Below are positions 9,901 through 19,359 of a stretch of DNA of 64,000 nucleotides, piece by piece. The notes below the pieces were generated by a model. It was not told the origin of the DNA. It did no database searches and saw nothing but the letters and a program-made list of their open reading frames with translations. A program made the position numbers and the translations under genes. This DNA is from Planctomycetota bacterium (GTDB lineage: Bacteria > Planctomycetota > JAJSAM01): NCBI GenBank assembly GCA_024274785.1, contig JAJSAM010000033.1:44398-108397 (forward strand). Direction: 5' to 3'. Numbering within the stretch: position 1 is the stretch's first letter; every line of letters begins with the position of its first letter.

Positions 9901-12611
9901 TGCACGTCCGCGTCCGGCTTTGCGATGAAGAACGGGCCACCGGTCAGCAGCCGCAGCGGGCCGTCCCTCGTCCCGGTCATACCGGTGAAGGACTCCACCT
10001 GCTGCCGAAGATCGAGCACCTCGCGGTAGGCCCGGAGATAGCGGAGTTCTTTCGCCGCCAACCGCAGGATGACCGGCTTGGTGTGGTCATCAGCGCCCGA
10101 GTACAGGTCGAACCTGGCGCCAGTGAAACTCGCCCGGAGCTCCTGCCAGACGATGTAGGCCCGATCCGCGGCCTTGTACTCCTCGGAGAACATCTTCGCC
10201 CGGACCAGCTCCTCCAACTCGAGAGCCGACAGGGTCTGGTCCAGCTTGAACATGGCCTCGAGCAGGTTTCCGGAGAGCAGTCCCTCCTCGGCCTGTTTGC
10301 GTTCTTCCAGGCGATTGATCGTCTCCTTCGCCCACCACTTCTTCACCTGAAGCCAGCGCTTCTCCCACTTGCCGTCGATGAACGGCCGGAGCCTCGGTCC
10401 GATGTCCTTGCGCTTCAGCATTTCATTGAACGCGACCAGGACCGGGTCGCTCCTGGCGATCGTCAGGCGCAGTACCGTCTCGACCGGAACAGAGCCGAGC
10501 GCCACGCCGGTGTCCTCGAGGAGGAAGTCGGAGCGCGTGAGGATGGTGTCCCTGAAGGTCGTCCGTTCGAACTGCCAGCGGCCGAGCTTGATGTCCTCGA
10601 AGGTGTCCACCCCGAGGAGCTTGAACTTCGCCTGCTCGTAGAGTGCGGCGAGGATCGCATCCAGTTCGGACTGCCAGTGGTAGTCCACCGCCATCAGGGT
10701 GAGCTTCCCCGAGTAGCTGGCCGCCGCCCAATAGACGCCGAGCGATGGACAGATGCGACAGATGACCTCCCACGTGGCGAGCAGGACTTCACCCTTGACG
10801 ACGTTCTCGAGGAACGGAACCCGGAAGCGGACGATCTCCGTGGCGAGCGCCGGCATGCCGCCGCTGCGGAAGGCGTCCCAGTAGGCGAGGGCTTCCTCCA
10901 CGCCGCCCCACTTGTCGATGAGCGCGGAGGCCGCCCGAGATTTACGGTTGGCCTTCAGGTCCGCGTCGAGGAAGGCGTTCAACTGGCCGACCCGGGTGCG
11001 GCAGCGGTTGGCGAAGGCCAGGAGGATGGTCGTCTTCGAAAGCTCCGGCCGCTCCTGACGGATCCGGCCGGACAAGACCGCGTCGATGTCCTGCGCCAGC
11101 TTCTGAAGCTCCGGGTCCCTCGCCAGTTCGCCGCTGTCGTCCAGTTGCTTCGCGGCCTCGAGGGCGTCCCGGGCAGCCTCGGGGTCCTTTGTCGCGATGT
11201 GGTTCAGGGTGAGGATCGCCACCCGCCGCATGAAGCGATTGCCCTTCGAACTGACGAGAAAGTCCACCAGTTCGACCTGCAGGGCCTTGTTCTTTTGCAG
11301 TGGTTCGACGTAACCGCGGATGCCGGTAAGCCGCGACCCCAGCGTCTTCACTTTCTTGTACCGGCCTTCGTTCGCCTCGGTCGCCGCCACCACCCGCTTG
11401 CGGCTGTCGTCGTAGAGCGCCTTCAGACGCGCGGCCTCCTTCGGATTCCCGTTCTTCTCCGCGACCAGGATAGCCTGCTTCACCTTCGCCATCTCGGTCT
11501 GCATGTTCACGAGTTCGATGTCGGTCAGCGCCGCGAAGACCTTGCCTACCGCGTCCTGGAAATTCGCGACGTTTTCCGGGGTGAGGTTCAGATCCTCGGG
11601 GGTGAAACTCGCCACGTCGTCCCGCAAGCCGTCGATGAGCGCCCGGAACTCCTTCGGGGGCAGGTCGACCCCCGCGGCCTTCAGGGACTTGCCGAGTTCG
11701 GCGTCGTCGATCTTGACCGCGAGCAGCGCCTTCTGCAGCCCCTTGGCGGTGCTGCGGAGGACATCCGGCTCGACGAAGAGCTGGTAGGCATCCTTCGTCA
11801 GCCCCTTCTCCGCCTTCTTCATGTGGTCCTGCAACTCGACGAAGCGCCTGGCCGCCTGGCCATCCTCCATCTCGATGCAGAGGTAAGTCTCCTTGGAGGC
11901 CGCGCCTTCGTGGAGCTTGACGAGCTTCTCGTTCGGCGTCAGGTTCTTCGTTTCACCCATGCGGTGCAGGGTCACGTCGAGCAGGTTCTCCGTCATGTAG
12001 CTCGGGCCGAGATCGATCTGCGCCGACGCCATCACCTGCTTGATCTTCTCGTGGAAGGCCTCCACGAGTTCCGGGGAACCCTGCATGTCGATGTCGCTGA
12101 TGATGCCGAGCCACTTGGCGCTGTTCGGCTTCGTTCCGGTGGCGATGACGATCGGCATCTTCGGCTTCCGGCCGGCCCGCTTCGCCTCGTAGTTCACCTT
12201 CTCCTTGAGATAGAGGGCGATCGGGGCGACGTACCGTTGCCCGTAGGTCAGGCTGTACTTCCTGATCTTCCCGCGGAGGTCGGCCCGGGCGACCTTCTTC
12301 TGTTCGGGCGTCATGTTGGGGTCGCGGCGGATCTGGTCACGCCGCCCCCGCCAGAACTGCTCGAAGCGCTTCCTGCTCTTCAGGTAGTTCTTCACGACGG
12401 CCTGGCACTCGACGTCGGTCGTCGGCGTCTTCCCCACCTGCCCGCCGGTGGGCCACCCTTCCGCGGAGAGCTGGGCGGCGTTCTGCTTGAGATGGGCCTG
12501 AAACGCCGCGTCCTGGGCATGCAGCAGCCCCGGAACGAGCACAAACAGCGCAAGGAAGGAGCAAAGCGTGGCGCCGCGAAGGAGCCGTGATGCCGAAAGG
12601 TGCCCGATCAT
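6990..12611 (-). CDS. Giant secreted protein with C-terminal carboxypeptidase-regulatory-like (CarboxypepD_reg/SpaA-like) repeats
   Basis: Signal peptide MIGHLSASRLLRGATLCSFLALFVLVPGLLHAQ; repeated beta-sandwich signatures such as VVDDAGRAVPGAEVELPG, RVFDDQGQLIPGAYVSIDD, VRSPSGALYHSGCMIRL. Confidence 0.85.
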   Translation of the reverse strand: MIGHLSASRLLRGATLCSFLALFVLVPGLLHAQDAAFQAHLKQNAAQLSAEGWPTGGQVGKTPTTDVECQAVVKNYLKSRKRFEQFWRGRRDQIRRDPNMTPEQKKVARADLRGKIRKYSLTYGQRYVAPIALYLKEKVNYEAKRAGRKPKMPIVIATGTKPNSAKWLGIISDIDMQGSPELVEAFHEKIKQVMASAQIDLGPSYMTENLLDVTLHRMGETKNLTPNEKLVKLHEGAASKETYLCIEMEDGQAARRFVELQDHMKKAEKGLTKDAYQLFVEPDVLRSTAKGLQKALLAVKIDDAELGKSLKAAGVDLPPKEFRALIDGLRDDVASFTPEDLNLTPENVANFQDAVGKVFAALTDIELVNMQTEMAKVKQAILVAEKNGNPKEAARLKALYDDSRKRVVAATEANEGRYKKVKTLGSRLTGIRGYVEPLQKNKALQVELVDFLVSSKGNRFMRRVAILTLNHIATKDPEAARDALEAAKQLDDSGELARDPELQKLAQDIDAVLSGRIRQERPELSKTTILLAFANRCRTRVGQLNAFLDADLKANRKSRAASALIDKWGGVEEALAYWDAFRSGGMPALATEIVRFRVPFLENVVKGEVLLATWEVICRICPSLGVYWAAASYSGKLTLMAVDYHWQSELDAILAALYEQAKFKLLGVDTFEDIKLGRWQFERTTFRDTILTRSDFLLEDTGVALGSVPVETVLRLTIARSDPVLVAFNEMLKRKDIGPRLRPFIDGKWEKRWLQVKKWWAKETINRLEERKQAEEGLLSGNLLEAMFKLDQTLSALELEELVRAKMFSEEYKAADRAYIVWQELRASFTGARFDLYSGADDHTKPVILRLAAKELRYLRAYREVLDLRQQVESFTGMTGTRDGPLRLLTGGPFFIAKPDADVQAARSFLLRVQQATPGIEARLLGIKGKFVEDAALDTGYDRRMRADLVRELAWEQGWGVAHRTLAAHYQPDDWDVVRDYYSVLFNHESWKLLFLGMVDQAVAEVRRLARQYLLSQTTSRMRRQHLKRIEGLYAKFTAHYAGEVAGRVRVLVRRQDGQTRTNQPIAGAGVTWVATGQGARESAPGTYDFSGLPPGYVRILVVAEGFSAPDGNPAGTVEVTLPELVTGPMPTATVYLVADDLAVRGHVIDDRDGAVPWAVLSLRRQGGPWAAQRAAVNVSGTFIFVPVLPANYLLAANARGFLPVADIPIKVDLPTRAGGGPTPFTIQFEPILTTVGITVVDDAGRAVPGAEVELPGQAALSDGRGRVVFGEVRPSRDAFLIVRKKGYASVRQKMVILPERAPSRIEQRIELIGGVELTVRVHDVETNTPIDAATVAVSYEGEVASAATDKEGLATFKNLRPGFVYLTVSGKGFLPRDNVEVLLRDDLGKKPEFVSIGVEMGMKVNVRVFDDQGQLIPGAYVSIDDGLDRFAPTGTSVLVPVKAGPHLIRAKARGFNEVTVDYNAVPTKRTEETIAISLHPGISLSVEVRSPSGALYHSGCMIRLIRNGQIAATARGPVNTFAGLEPGQYMVGAVAPGESMSVAGPVMLTEVPNAATLVVTLGITTSLRVMVKAAPGSPYPLPAEVTVRLVGQGREMVGIGSRVQFDNLVSGSYGARASAPGFKPGGRAVMLSPRALGQIFGTTIVLEPSRAAPPSPPPPPPQGASILDEIIRSQLIVFSLDVPVWMQWSSTTEGAGTSDTVESFSAGLSGTVSWIGRTFTLLYVERQNETGSIYDERTELKGTLSPDGRTIVDLTFTMSVRGSRTTWQTFREIPGEPKIEPELDTERTWRMQQRVVMRNLSLTGGGNSTFAFDLKGAPIMKALISASSSAHDQTKSHSGFSSDQQSSRSITGLRWPGHEDSAKLKLLFGNQR

Positions 12612-12637
12612 GTGTGTCCTCAAAGAAGGTGTCGGGG

Positions 12638-12662
12638 AAGTCTACCCCACTCAACTCATCGG
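12638..12662. repeat. Direct repeat copy A (pairs with 13378-13402)
   Basis: aagtctaccccactcaactcatcgg; about 23/25 identical to the second copy. Confidence 0.7.
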
Positions 12663-13064
12663 CAAGGGGAAGCCGATCTCTCAGCGTTCGATTTCTCTCT
12701 TGAGGGATCCCGGTTCGCGGGCCCCATGCAGCAGCCCTCGAATCCCGAAGTTATTCTTGCGCGAGCCCTGAGTGCGCACGATGACCGAAAGAAGAACCGC
12801 ACCGTCTGGTTCGAAGAGTACTTGCGGCTCCTCCGCAAGGGCTCCCAGTCTCCGGTGTGATACTGGGCGGCAGAATCATTCCACCGGACTCTGAACATTC
12901 GACCCGGAGCAATATCGTGCTCGATCGGGCGTCATGCTTCGCCTGATCCTGCCTCTGAATAGCGCAAGCCTCAGCCGGATTCCGGGCGCCAGCCCTGTTG
13001 GCGGTCCGCCCCCGGATCACGTGGCGCCGCATGCCAAAGATGAGTTGCTGTCACGAATTCCCGC

Positions 13065-13330
13065 CTACCTGAAGCGGCGGGCGAGGTTCAGACCGTAAGC
13101 GGCGTAGTGGTCGCGCGTGCTGAGGCGCCACTGGTCGCTCAGCCACTGATTGAAGACCGGGCAGGCGTGGCGACGCCCCGCGCAGCCGCATACTCGCGCA
13201 CCGCGTACTTGTCCTGGAGGGTGACCCACAGTCCGCGGTGATCGAAGCGCATTCTCCACCGCACCTTGGCGGCAAAATCCACTCCTGGACGCGGAAGCAC
13301 GAACCACGCCACCGGTACTTCACCTCCCAC
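13065..13330 (-). pseudogene. Degenerate coding fragments, one resembling a TupA-like ATP-grasp N-terminal segment
   Basis: One minus frame reads VRWRMRFDHRGLWVTLQDKYAVREYAAARG; another continues VFNQWLSDQWRLSTRDHYAAYGLNLARRFR-stop. Neither is an intact gene. Confidence 0.35.
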
Positions 13331-13377
13331 CCGAATTCCGCGGCCCCCGACTCGCTTCCAGTCGGGTCATTCGTTGC

Positions 13378-13402
13378 AAGTCTACCCCACTCACCTCACC
13401 GG
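13378..13402. repeat. Direct repeat copy B (pairs with 12638-12662)
   Basis: aagtctaccccactcacctcaccgg. Confidence 0.7.
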
Positions 13403-13413
13403 GTCGATGAGGA

Positions 13414-16400
13414 CTACTTGACTTCAATCGCGAGGTCCGTCGTGCCTCCCACGGCGATGCGGGCCGAGCCGACGCCTACGCGCCCGTCCGGGGCGGTGGC
13501 GGTTACCCGATACGTGCCGGCCGGGAGGTGTTCGCGGGTGTGGCTGCCGTCCTCGCCGGTCTTGCGAGACGGCGCGCCGGTCATCATGCCTTCCTGGGTC
13601 AAGTGGTGGGCGACCTCGATGCCTGCCTCGTCGAAAGTGCGGATCACCGCGCCGGCCACGGGGCCACCGGCCGCGGTGACCACGATCGAAAACGTTCCGC
13701 CGGTGTCCACGGCGATCTCGACATCCATCTCCCCCTGGACGTCGATCACCTTCATCGCCGACGCGAGCCCCTTCGGCTGGGCCAGGATCCGCCAGGTGCC
13801 GCGCGGAAGGTTCAGGATTGCAGTACCGGTGGTGTCCGACTCCGGCAGGTTGTCCTCCATCACCAGGAGGCGGCGGCCCTTTCCGTCGAAGATCAGGATC
13901 GGTGAACCCGCCACCGCCTCGCCCTCGGCGTCGGTGACCCGGACCGTAACGGCAAACCCGGGCGTAAGGACGACCCGGAGCGGCTGCCCCGGCTTGTCGC
14001 TGATAACCAGGTCGTCGATCACCGCGGGGGCCAGATCGGGGGCGAAGACCTGCAGCAGCACCGGCCCCTTGGCCGCCGTATCGATCTCGAACACGCCGTC
14101 TTCGCCGGAAGTGAACTGGCCCTTCATCAAGCCGAGGATGTCGAAGAGCGAGGTGGCCGGCACCGCCGACCGCACCGGGTCGGTGAGCATCAGCTTCGCC
14201 CCCACCACAACAGCCCCGGTGTCGCCACGAACGACCGTGCCGGCGAACACACCATCGGGAAGATCAAGGTCCTGTTCGAGCACGCCGCCCTCTTCGGAGA
14301 CCTCGAGCCCCATGCTGGTCCCCATGTCGCCGCCCATCGACCCGGAGAAGATGCGGTAGGCACCCGGTTCCAGGTCGGCCACGTCGAAGTCGCCTTCCTT
14401 GCCCGTGGTGACCATTCTGAAACTGGACATGAGTTCGGCCATCCCGCCTTCGATATCCGCTTTCATGAAGATGAGCATGCGCCCCGCCGCCGGACGACCG
14501 TGATCGAGCAGGCGTCCCTTCAGCCGGGTCTTCTTCGCGGACGCGGCGCCGCCGAACGTAACGAAGACCTCCCGGCCCTCCACGACGACGACCGACTGGG
14601 TGTTCGCACCGAAGCCGAAGCCTCCGCCGCCACCCGTCTGCATCTTCATGAGCATGAGCGTCTGCGGGCCCGCGGGTACGTTCTCGATGACGAACTCGCC
14701 GTTGGCATCCGTCGTCGTCATGTTCCCGAACATGTTCGAGCCGGAGCCGCTCATGACCATCTGCCCGGACATCGGTTCGCCGTGCTCGTCGAGCACCACA
14801 CCGCGGATCGTACCGCCCATGAAGAGTTCGATGCGGACTTCGCCGCTGTACGGAACCGGCACTCCCTCGAGGGTGGAATCCGCGAAATCGCCGGCGGACG
14901 CTTCGAGGTCGTAGATCCCCTTCACCAGACCCTTCAGCGTGAACCGTCCTTCCGGATCGCACGTTGCCGAGCGACCGACGGGCCCGTCCGCGGAGACTGT
15001 TGCGCCTGAGATGAAGCTGCCATCACTTGCGGCGACGACGACACCGGAGAGGGTCTCGCCGCGCCGCAGACTGATCGCAACGCCGGTGGTCGGGCTACCC
15101 GACTGGACCGTAACCCCCGCGTGATCCTCCGGCAGGTGCTCGTCGGAACTTACGGAGACGGTCAGGTCGCCGGGGCTCACGGATCCCAGGTTGAACCGTC
15201 CCTCTTCGCCGGTGGTCGTACTCCCGCTGGTACTGTCGCTCGCCCGGACCATGGCCCCCGAAACCGGCTCGCCCGTTTCACCGTCGATCACCCGACCGGA
15301 GATCGAACCGGTCAGCTCGAGAGTGACCACCAGATCGCTCTTGCCGGGCTTGATACCGTTGACGAACTTCTTCGAATAGCCGGCCTTTTCGACTGTCAGG
15401 TGGACCGTCCCCTCGCCCAGGCCAAACATCGTGAAGACGCCGTCCTCCGTCGTCTCCGCCTTGCCGCTCCAGTCTCCGATGAGCATCTGTTGCTTGATGT
15501 TGGCGGTGTCCGGGGGAGACACCTCCGCGATGGCGCTGATCTTCACGCCCAGGAGGGGCATCCCTTTGCCATCCACAACCTTGCCGCTGATGGCCAGGCC
15601 GGGGTCGAGGACGACCTCGATGATCGTCGTCTCCGGAACCTGGACGGCGATCTGCTTCCTGATGAATGGCCGGTAGCCGTCCGCGATGAGGGAAAGCAGG
15701 TAAGTACCGGTTTCCAGACCGGGGACGCGGTACTGGCCATCCTCATCCGAACCGGGGTGGTCGTCCTCCCCCGTCCCCATCATCACCAGATCGGCCATGT
15801 CGAACTCAAGACTCTCCTCTATGGCCACCGCCCGGGCGCCGGCGATCGGCTGTCCGTCAGGCCCCACCACGCGGCCGGCGATGACCCCGCCGGGGCGAAG
15901 CCGGACATCGGGAGCGATCACCCGCTCGCCCAGCCGATAGCGAATGCCCTCGGGGGTCTCCTCGAGGTACTCCACGTGCCGGATCGAGAGTCCGACTTTG
16001 CCTTCGCGGGGTGCCTCGAGGAAGTACCGGCCACCCTCGTCCGTCGTGTCGAAGGTCATGCTCATCAGGTTCGTGATGACCCGAACCCGGGCGCCGGCGA
16101 GCGGCTCGCCCCCGGGATCGAATACCCGGCCGGTGAGCCCGGTCTGGCCCTTGATGACCAGCGGCTCCTCGAGCAACCATTCTTCATCGCGCGTAAGGTC
16201 AAGATCGAGAGTCGCGCTCTCGTAGCCGTTCGCCCTGGCGAGAACCCGGACCTCGGCACCGGTGCCGACATCCGGGAGGACGAAGCCGCCTTCCACGTCG
16301 GTCAGCGTGGAAGCGAGACCGGCGGTGACCACCACGCCGGGCACGGTAGCCCCCTGGTCGTCCTGGACCAACCCGCGAATGGTGCAGGCCGGCGTGAGCT

Positions 16401-16905
16401 TCAAGACCAGGTCGCGGGTGCCTCGCCTCACGTCCGCTTCCATGACGCTGCCGAATCCGGCGCGGTCGGCGCGGACCGCAAAGGGCCCCGCCTCGCTGGT
16501 GGTGAAGACGAAGGCGCCGTCTTCACCCGCGGTCACCAGGCCCACCCGCGCCGTGCCGCCTCCACCTTCGAAGGAGACGGAGGATGACATTCCGCCGCTC
16601 CCCATCCGCAGGTTGAAGTTCCGCGAGACAGGCTCATCGCCCCGATCAACGGAGAGGGTGACCATCGCCCCGACCACCGGCTGACCGGCCGGATCGACGA
16701 CGCGGCCGGCCACCTCTCCAGTGGTGATCGCCGGGCGGTCGCGAAGCGGCGGCGGTTCGCCGATCTCCTCCTCGTCGGGCTTCGTCACCGGCCCGCCGTC
16801 ACCGGAACCGATCCCGGTGGGCGAACTCTGCATGGTGACGACCGCGGCGAGAACGGCCAAACCGGCAAGGGCCAGCACTGAGAGGAGAAGCATGTTCCGG
16901 GACAT
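13414..16905 (-). CDS. Carboxypeptidase-regulatory-like repeat protein, membrane-anchored
   Basis: Start MSRNMLLLSVLALAGLAVLAAVVTMQ; many tandem units of the type GEVAGRVVDPAGQPVVGAMVTLS, GRVFDPGGEPLAGARVRV, GRVIDGETGEPVSGAMVRA. Confidence 0.88.
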   Translation of the reverse strand: MSRNMLLLSVLALAGLAVLAAVVTMQSSPTGIGSGDGGPVTKPDEEEIGEPPPLRDRPAITTGEVAGRVVDPAGQPVVGAMVTLSVDRGDEPVSRNFNLRMGSGGMSSSVSFEGGGGTARVGLVTAGEDGAFVFTTSEAGPFAVRADRAGFGSVMEADVRRGTRDLVLKLTPACTIRGLVQDDQGATVPGVVVTAGLASTLTDVEGGFVLPDVGTGAEVRVLARANGYESATLDLDLTRDEEWLLEEPLVIKGQTGLTGRVFDPGGEPLAGARVRVITNLMSMTFDTTDEGGRYFLEAPREGKVGLSIRHVEYLEETPEGIRYRLGERVIAPDVRLRPGGVIAGRVVGPDGQPIAGARAVAIEESLEFDMADLVMMGTGEDDHPGSDEDGQYRVPGLETGTYLLSLIADGYRPFIRKQIAVQVPETTIIEVVLDPGLAISGKVVDGKGMPLLGVKISAIAEVSPPDTANIKQQMLIGDWSGKAETTEDGVFTMFGLGEGTVHLTVEKAGYSKKFVNGIKPGKSDLVVTLELTGSISGRVIDGETGEPVSGAMVRASDSTSGSTTTGEEGRFNLGSVSPGDLTVSVSSDEHLPEDHAGVTVQSGSPTTGVAISLRRGETLSGVVVAASDGSFISGATVSADGPVGRSATCDPEGRFTLKGLVKGIYDLEASAGDFADSTLEGVPVPYSGEVRIELFMGGTIRGVVLDEHGEPMSGQMVMSGSGSNMFGNMTTTDANGEFVIENVPAGPQTLMLMKMQTGGGGGFGFGANTQSVVVVEGREVFVTFGGAASAKKTRLKGRLLDHGRPAAGRMLIFMKADIEGGMAELMSSFRMVTTGKEGDFDVADLEPGAYRIFSGSMGGDMGTSMGLEVSEEGGVLEQDLDLPDGVFAGTVVRGDTGAVVVGAKLMLTDPVRSAVPATSLFDILGLMKGQFTSGEDGVFEIDTAAKGPVLLQVFAPDLAPAVIDDLVISDKPGQPLRVVLTPGFAVTVRVTDAEGEAVAGSPILIFDGKGRRLLVMEDNLPESDTTGTAILNLPRGTWRILAQPKGLASAMKVIDVQGEMDVEIAVDTGGTFSIVVTAAGGPVAGAVIRTFDEAGIEVAHHLTQEGMMTGAPSRKTGEDGSHTREHLPAGTYRVTATAPDGRVGVGSARIAVGGTTDLAIEVK

Positions 16906-17051
16906 GGGCGCATTCCTTTGACGGGGGGACCCCGGGCCGATCACTCATCTTATTACGAACCGACGGTTCAGAGTTACAGCAGGAAGGCTGTGGAAATTCT
17001 TTTGACGGAAAAGCCACTCGCTCTAGATTTGTCCGTCCTGCCGAACAATGA

Positions 17052-17126
17052 GCGGGTGTAGCTCAGTGGTAGAGCACAACGTTGCCAACGTTGTTGTCGT
17101 CGGTTCGACTCCGATCACCCGCTCCA
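17052..17126 (+). tRNA. tRNA-Gly (anticodon GCC at 17084-17086)
   Basis: Acceptor arms gcgggtg/cacccgc followed by tCCA; D arm gctcagtggtagagc; anticodon stem-loop caacg-ttGCCaa-cgttg; T arm with ggttcgactcc. Confidence 0.96.
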
Positions 17127-17137
17127 CCTCCCTTGGG

Positions 17138-17174
17138 GTCAGGTCTGACATTTGTCCTGAGTCGGACATTTTTT
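17138..17174 (+). terminator. Tandem hairpins plus T6, likely intrinsic terminator after tRNA-Gly
   Basis: GTCAG-GT-CTGAC then TGTCC-TGAGTC-GGACA followed by TTTTTT (17169-17174). Confidence 0.6.
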
Positions 17175-17215
17175 GCACGCCTCGATTCTCGCTTCGCTCG
17201 AATCTCGCCTGCTGC

Positions 17216-17677
17216 TCAGGAGCGGGGGGAGCCTCGGCGGATTTGCTGGATCACCTGGTCCAGTTGCTGCAGGAACTTGGATCTGTCCCGCTGCGTCAGC
17301 GGCAGCGGGCCTCCGGTGATCTCCCCGGCGCCCCGCAGGTCCTCCATCAGGTCCCGCGTGGCGAGGGCCGAGCCGACGTTGTCCTCCGTGAACGGCTTGC
17401 CCGTCGGGCTGAGCACCCGCGCTCCGGACTTCACACAGCGGCTCGCGAGCGGGATATCGGCAGTGATGACGATGTCGCCCGGCTGCGCGCGTTCCGCGAT
17501 CCAGTCGTCCGCGGCGTCGCTGGCGTCGCCCACGACCTCGAGCCGGATCCCCTGTTGATGAGGCACACGCATCCAGGAATTCGCGACCAGGGTCACTTCG
17601 AGGCGGCATCGCGCGGCCACCCGGTAGATCTCCGGTTTGACCGGGCAGGCATCGGCGTCGACGTAGATGTGCAGCAC
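17216..17677 (-). CDS. YaiI/YqxD family (DUF188) protein
   Basis: MLHIYVDADACPVKPEIYRVAARC, GDIVITADIPLASRCV, VLSPTGKPFTEDNVGSALATRDLMEDLR are family hallmarks. Confidence 0.94.
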   Translation of the reverse strand: MLHIYVDADACPVKPEIYRVAARCRLEVTLVANSWMRVPHQQGIRLEVVGDASDAADDWIAERAQPGDIVITADIPLASRCVKSGARVLSPTGKPFTEDNVGSALATRDLMEDLRGAGEITGGPLPLTQRDRSKFLQQLDQVIQQIRRGSPRS

Positions 17678-17679
17678 TC

Positions 17680-18573
17680 TCAGGTGTTCCGATCTGCCAG
17701 CAGTTCCCGGAGATAGGCGCCGTAGTCATTGCGAAGCGGTTCGGCGATGGCGGCCAGTTGCTCGGCATCGATGAAACCCTTCAGGAATGCGACTTCCTCG
17801 ATACAGGCGATCTTGAGTCCCTGCCGATGCTCCACGGTCTGGACGAAGTTGCCGGCCTGCACCAGGGACTCATGCGTGCCGGTGTCGAGCCAGGCGAAAC
17901 CGCGGCCCAGGGGCTCGACACAAAGCCTCCCGCGACGCATGTACTCGGCGTTGACGTCGGTGATCTCCAACTCACCACGGGGCGACGGCGCCAGGCCGGC
18001 GGCGATGTCCACTACCTCGTTGTCGTAGAAGTAGAGCCCGACCACCGCGAGGTTCGACTTCGGATGATCCGGTTTCTCCTCGATGGAGACCGCCCTGCCC
18101 TCGGCGTCCCGCTCCACGATGCCGTAGCGATTGGGGTCCTTTACCTGGTAGGCGAAAATCGTCGCGCCCGAGGCCCGGGAAGAGGCGCGGGCGAGCAGCG
18201 CCTGAAAGCCCTGCCCGTAGAAGATGTTGTCGCCGAGCACCAGGGCGCAGTGATCCTCACCGATGAACTCCCGCCCCAGGATGAACGCCTGCGCCAGGCC
18301 GTCGGGGCTCGGCTGCTCCACGTAGCTGATCGTAAGCCCGATCCGGCGGCCGTCGCCGAGGAGTCGCTGATACCCGGGCAGATCCACCGGAGTGGAGATG
18401 ATCAGAATGTCGCGGATACCCGCCAGCATCAGCGTCGACAGCGGGTAGTAGATCATCGGCTTGTCGTAGACCGGCAGGAGCTGCTTGCTCACCGCGTTCG
18501 TCACCGGGTAGAGGCGGGTGCCGGACCCGCCGGCGAGGATGATCCCCTTCGAACAGACTGATGTCTCGGACAT
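17680..18573 (-). CDS. rfbA: Glucose-1-phosphate thymidylyltransferase
   Basis: [69 protein letters not shown]. Start placed at [10 protein letters not shown]. Confidence 0.95.
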   Translation of the reverse strand: MSETSVCSKGIILAGGSGTRLYPVTNAVSKQLLPVYDKPMIYYPLSTLMLAGIRDILIISTPVDLPGYQRLLGDGRRIGLTISYVEQPSPDGLAQAFILGREFIGEDHCALVLGDNIFYGQGFQALLARASSRASGATIFAYQVKDPNRYGIVERDAEGRAVSIEEKPDHPKSNLAVVGLYFYDNEVVDIAAGLAPSPRGELEITDVNAEYMRRGRLCVEPLGRGFAWLDTGTHESLVQAGNFVQTVEHRQGLKIACIEEVAFLKGFIDAEQLAAIAEPLRNDYGAYLRELLADRNT

Positions 18574-18618
18574 GGGTGGCATCGTCCTACCCTCCACGGT
18601 CTTCGGCAAGGTTTCGGT

Positions 18619-19359
18619 TCACAATGAGATCAGCCGGCCCATGACTTCCCGCCACAAGCTCGCGTACGCCTTCGCCGCCTTGCTCGCACGATCGAACGTG
18701 GCGACCGGGGCGCGATGAGTGCCCACACGTTCCACGATGCTGGAATACGGAATCTCCGTCTCGAGGAACCGGCACGGGAGCGACTGGCGGTCCTCACAGA
18801 TCAGCCGGTGCAGGCCCTTGCGGCGATCGACCATCGAGAAGAAGGGCAGGATGCGAGGCCCCTTCCGGCCGAGGTGGCCGAGAATCTGCTTCAGCGTGCT
18901 GAGCGAAAGCGGCGTCGGGATCGTCGGAACCAGAAGCGCGTCGGAAGCGTGGAAGACACTCTCGGAGGCCAAAGCGATGCTCGGGGCGCAATCAATGATG
19001 AGGAGATCGTACTCCCCCTCGAGCGGCCCCAGTACGCGAGAGAGCCTCCTCTTCGGCTTCTTCTCGCGGGACAGGGTGGCGTCCAGCTTGCGGTAGGAGA
19101 AGTCCGCGGGAATCAGGTCGAGGAGTTCGTAGTCGGTGCCCTTGATGGCGCGGTCGACGGCTTTCCCACCGGTGAGCAGCTTCTTCGCACCGCCCTTCAC
19201 CCGGGGTTTGACCCGAAGGTAGAACGTCGCCGCGGCCTGCGGATCCAGATCCCAGAGGAGCGTGCGGTAGCCTGCACTCGCAGAGAGATACGCGAGATTG
19301 GTGGCAGTGGCGGTCTTGCCGACTCCACCCTTGATGTTGTAGACGGCGAGGGTCTTCAC
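18619..19359 (-). CDS. ParA-family ATPase
   Basis: MKTLAVYNIKGGVGKTATATNLAYLSA (deviant Walker A), LLIIDCAPSIALASESVF. Start overlaps the upstream CHAD stop by 4 bp. Confidence 0.92.
   Translation of the reverse strand: MKTLAVYNIKGGVGKTATATNLAYLSASAGYRTLLWDLDPQAAATFYLRVKPRVKGGAKKLLTGGKAVDRAIKGTDYELLDLIPADFSYRKLDATLSREKKPKRRLSRVLGPLEGEYDLLIIDCAPSIALASESVFHASDALLVPTIPTPLSLSTLKQILGHLGRKGPRILPFFSMVDRRKGLHRLICEDRQSLPCRFLETEIPYSSIVERVGTHRAPVATFDRASKAAKAYASLWREVMGRLISL

Noticed and set aside
9648-12590. 980-aa plus-strand ORF
   Set aside because: Antisense shadow of the 1877-aa secreted protein; Arg/Leu/Glu/Gly-biased translation with no motifs, typical of GC-rich opposite-frame ORFs.
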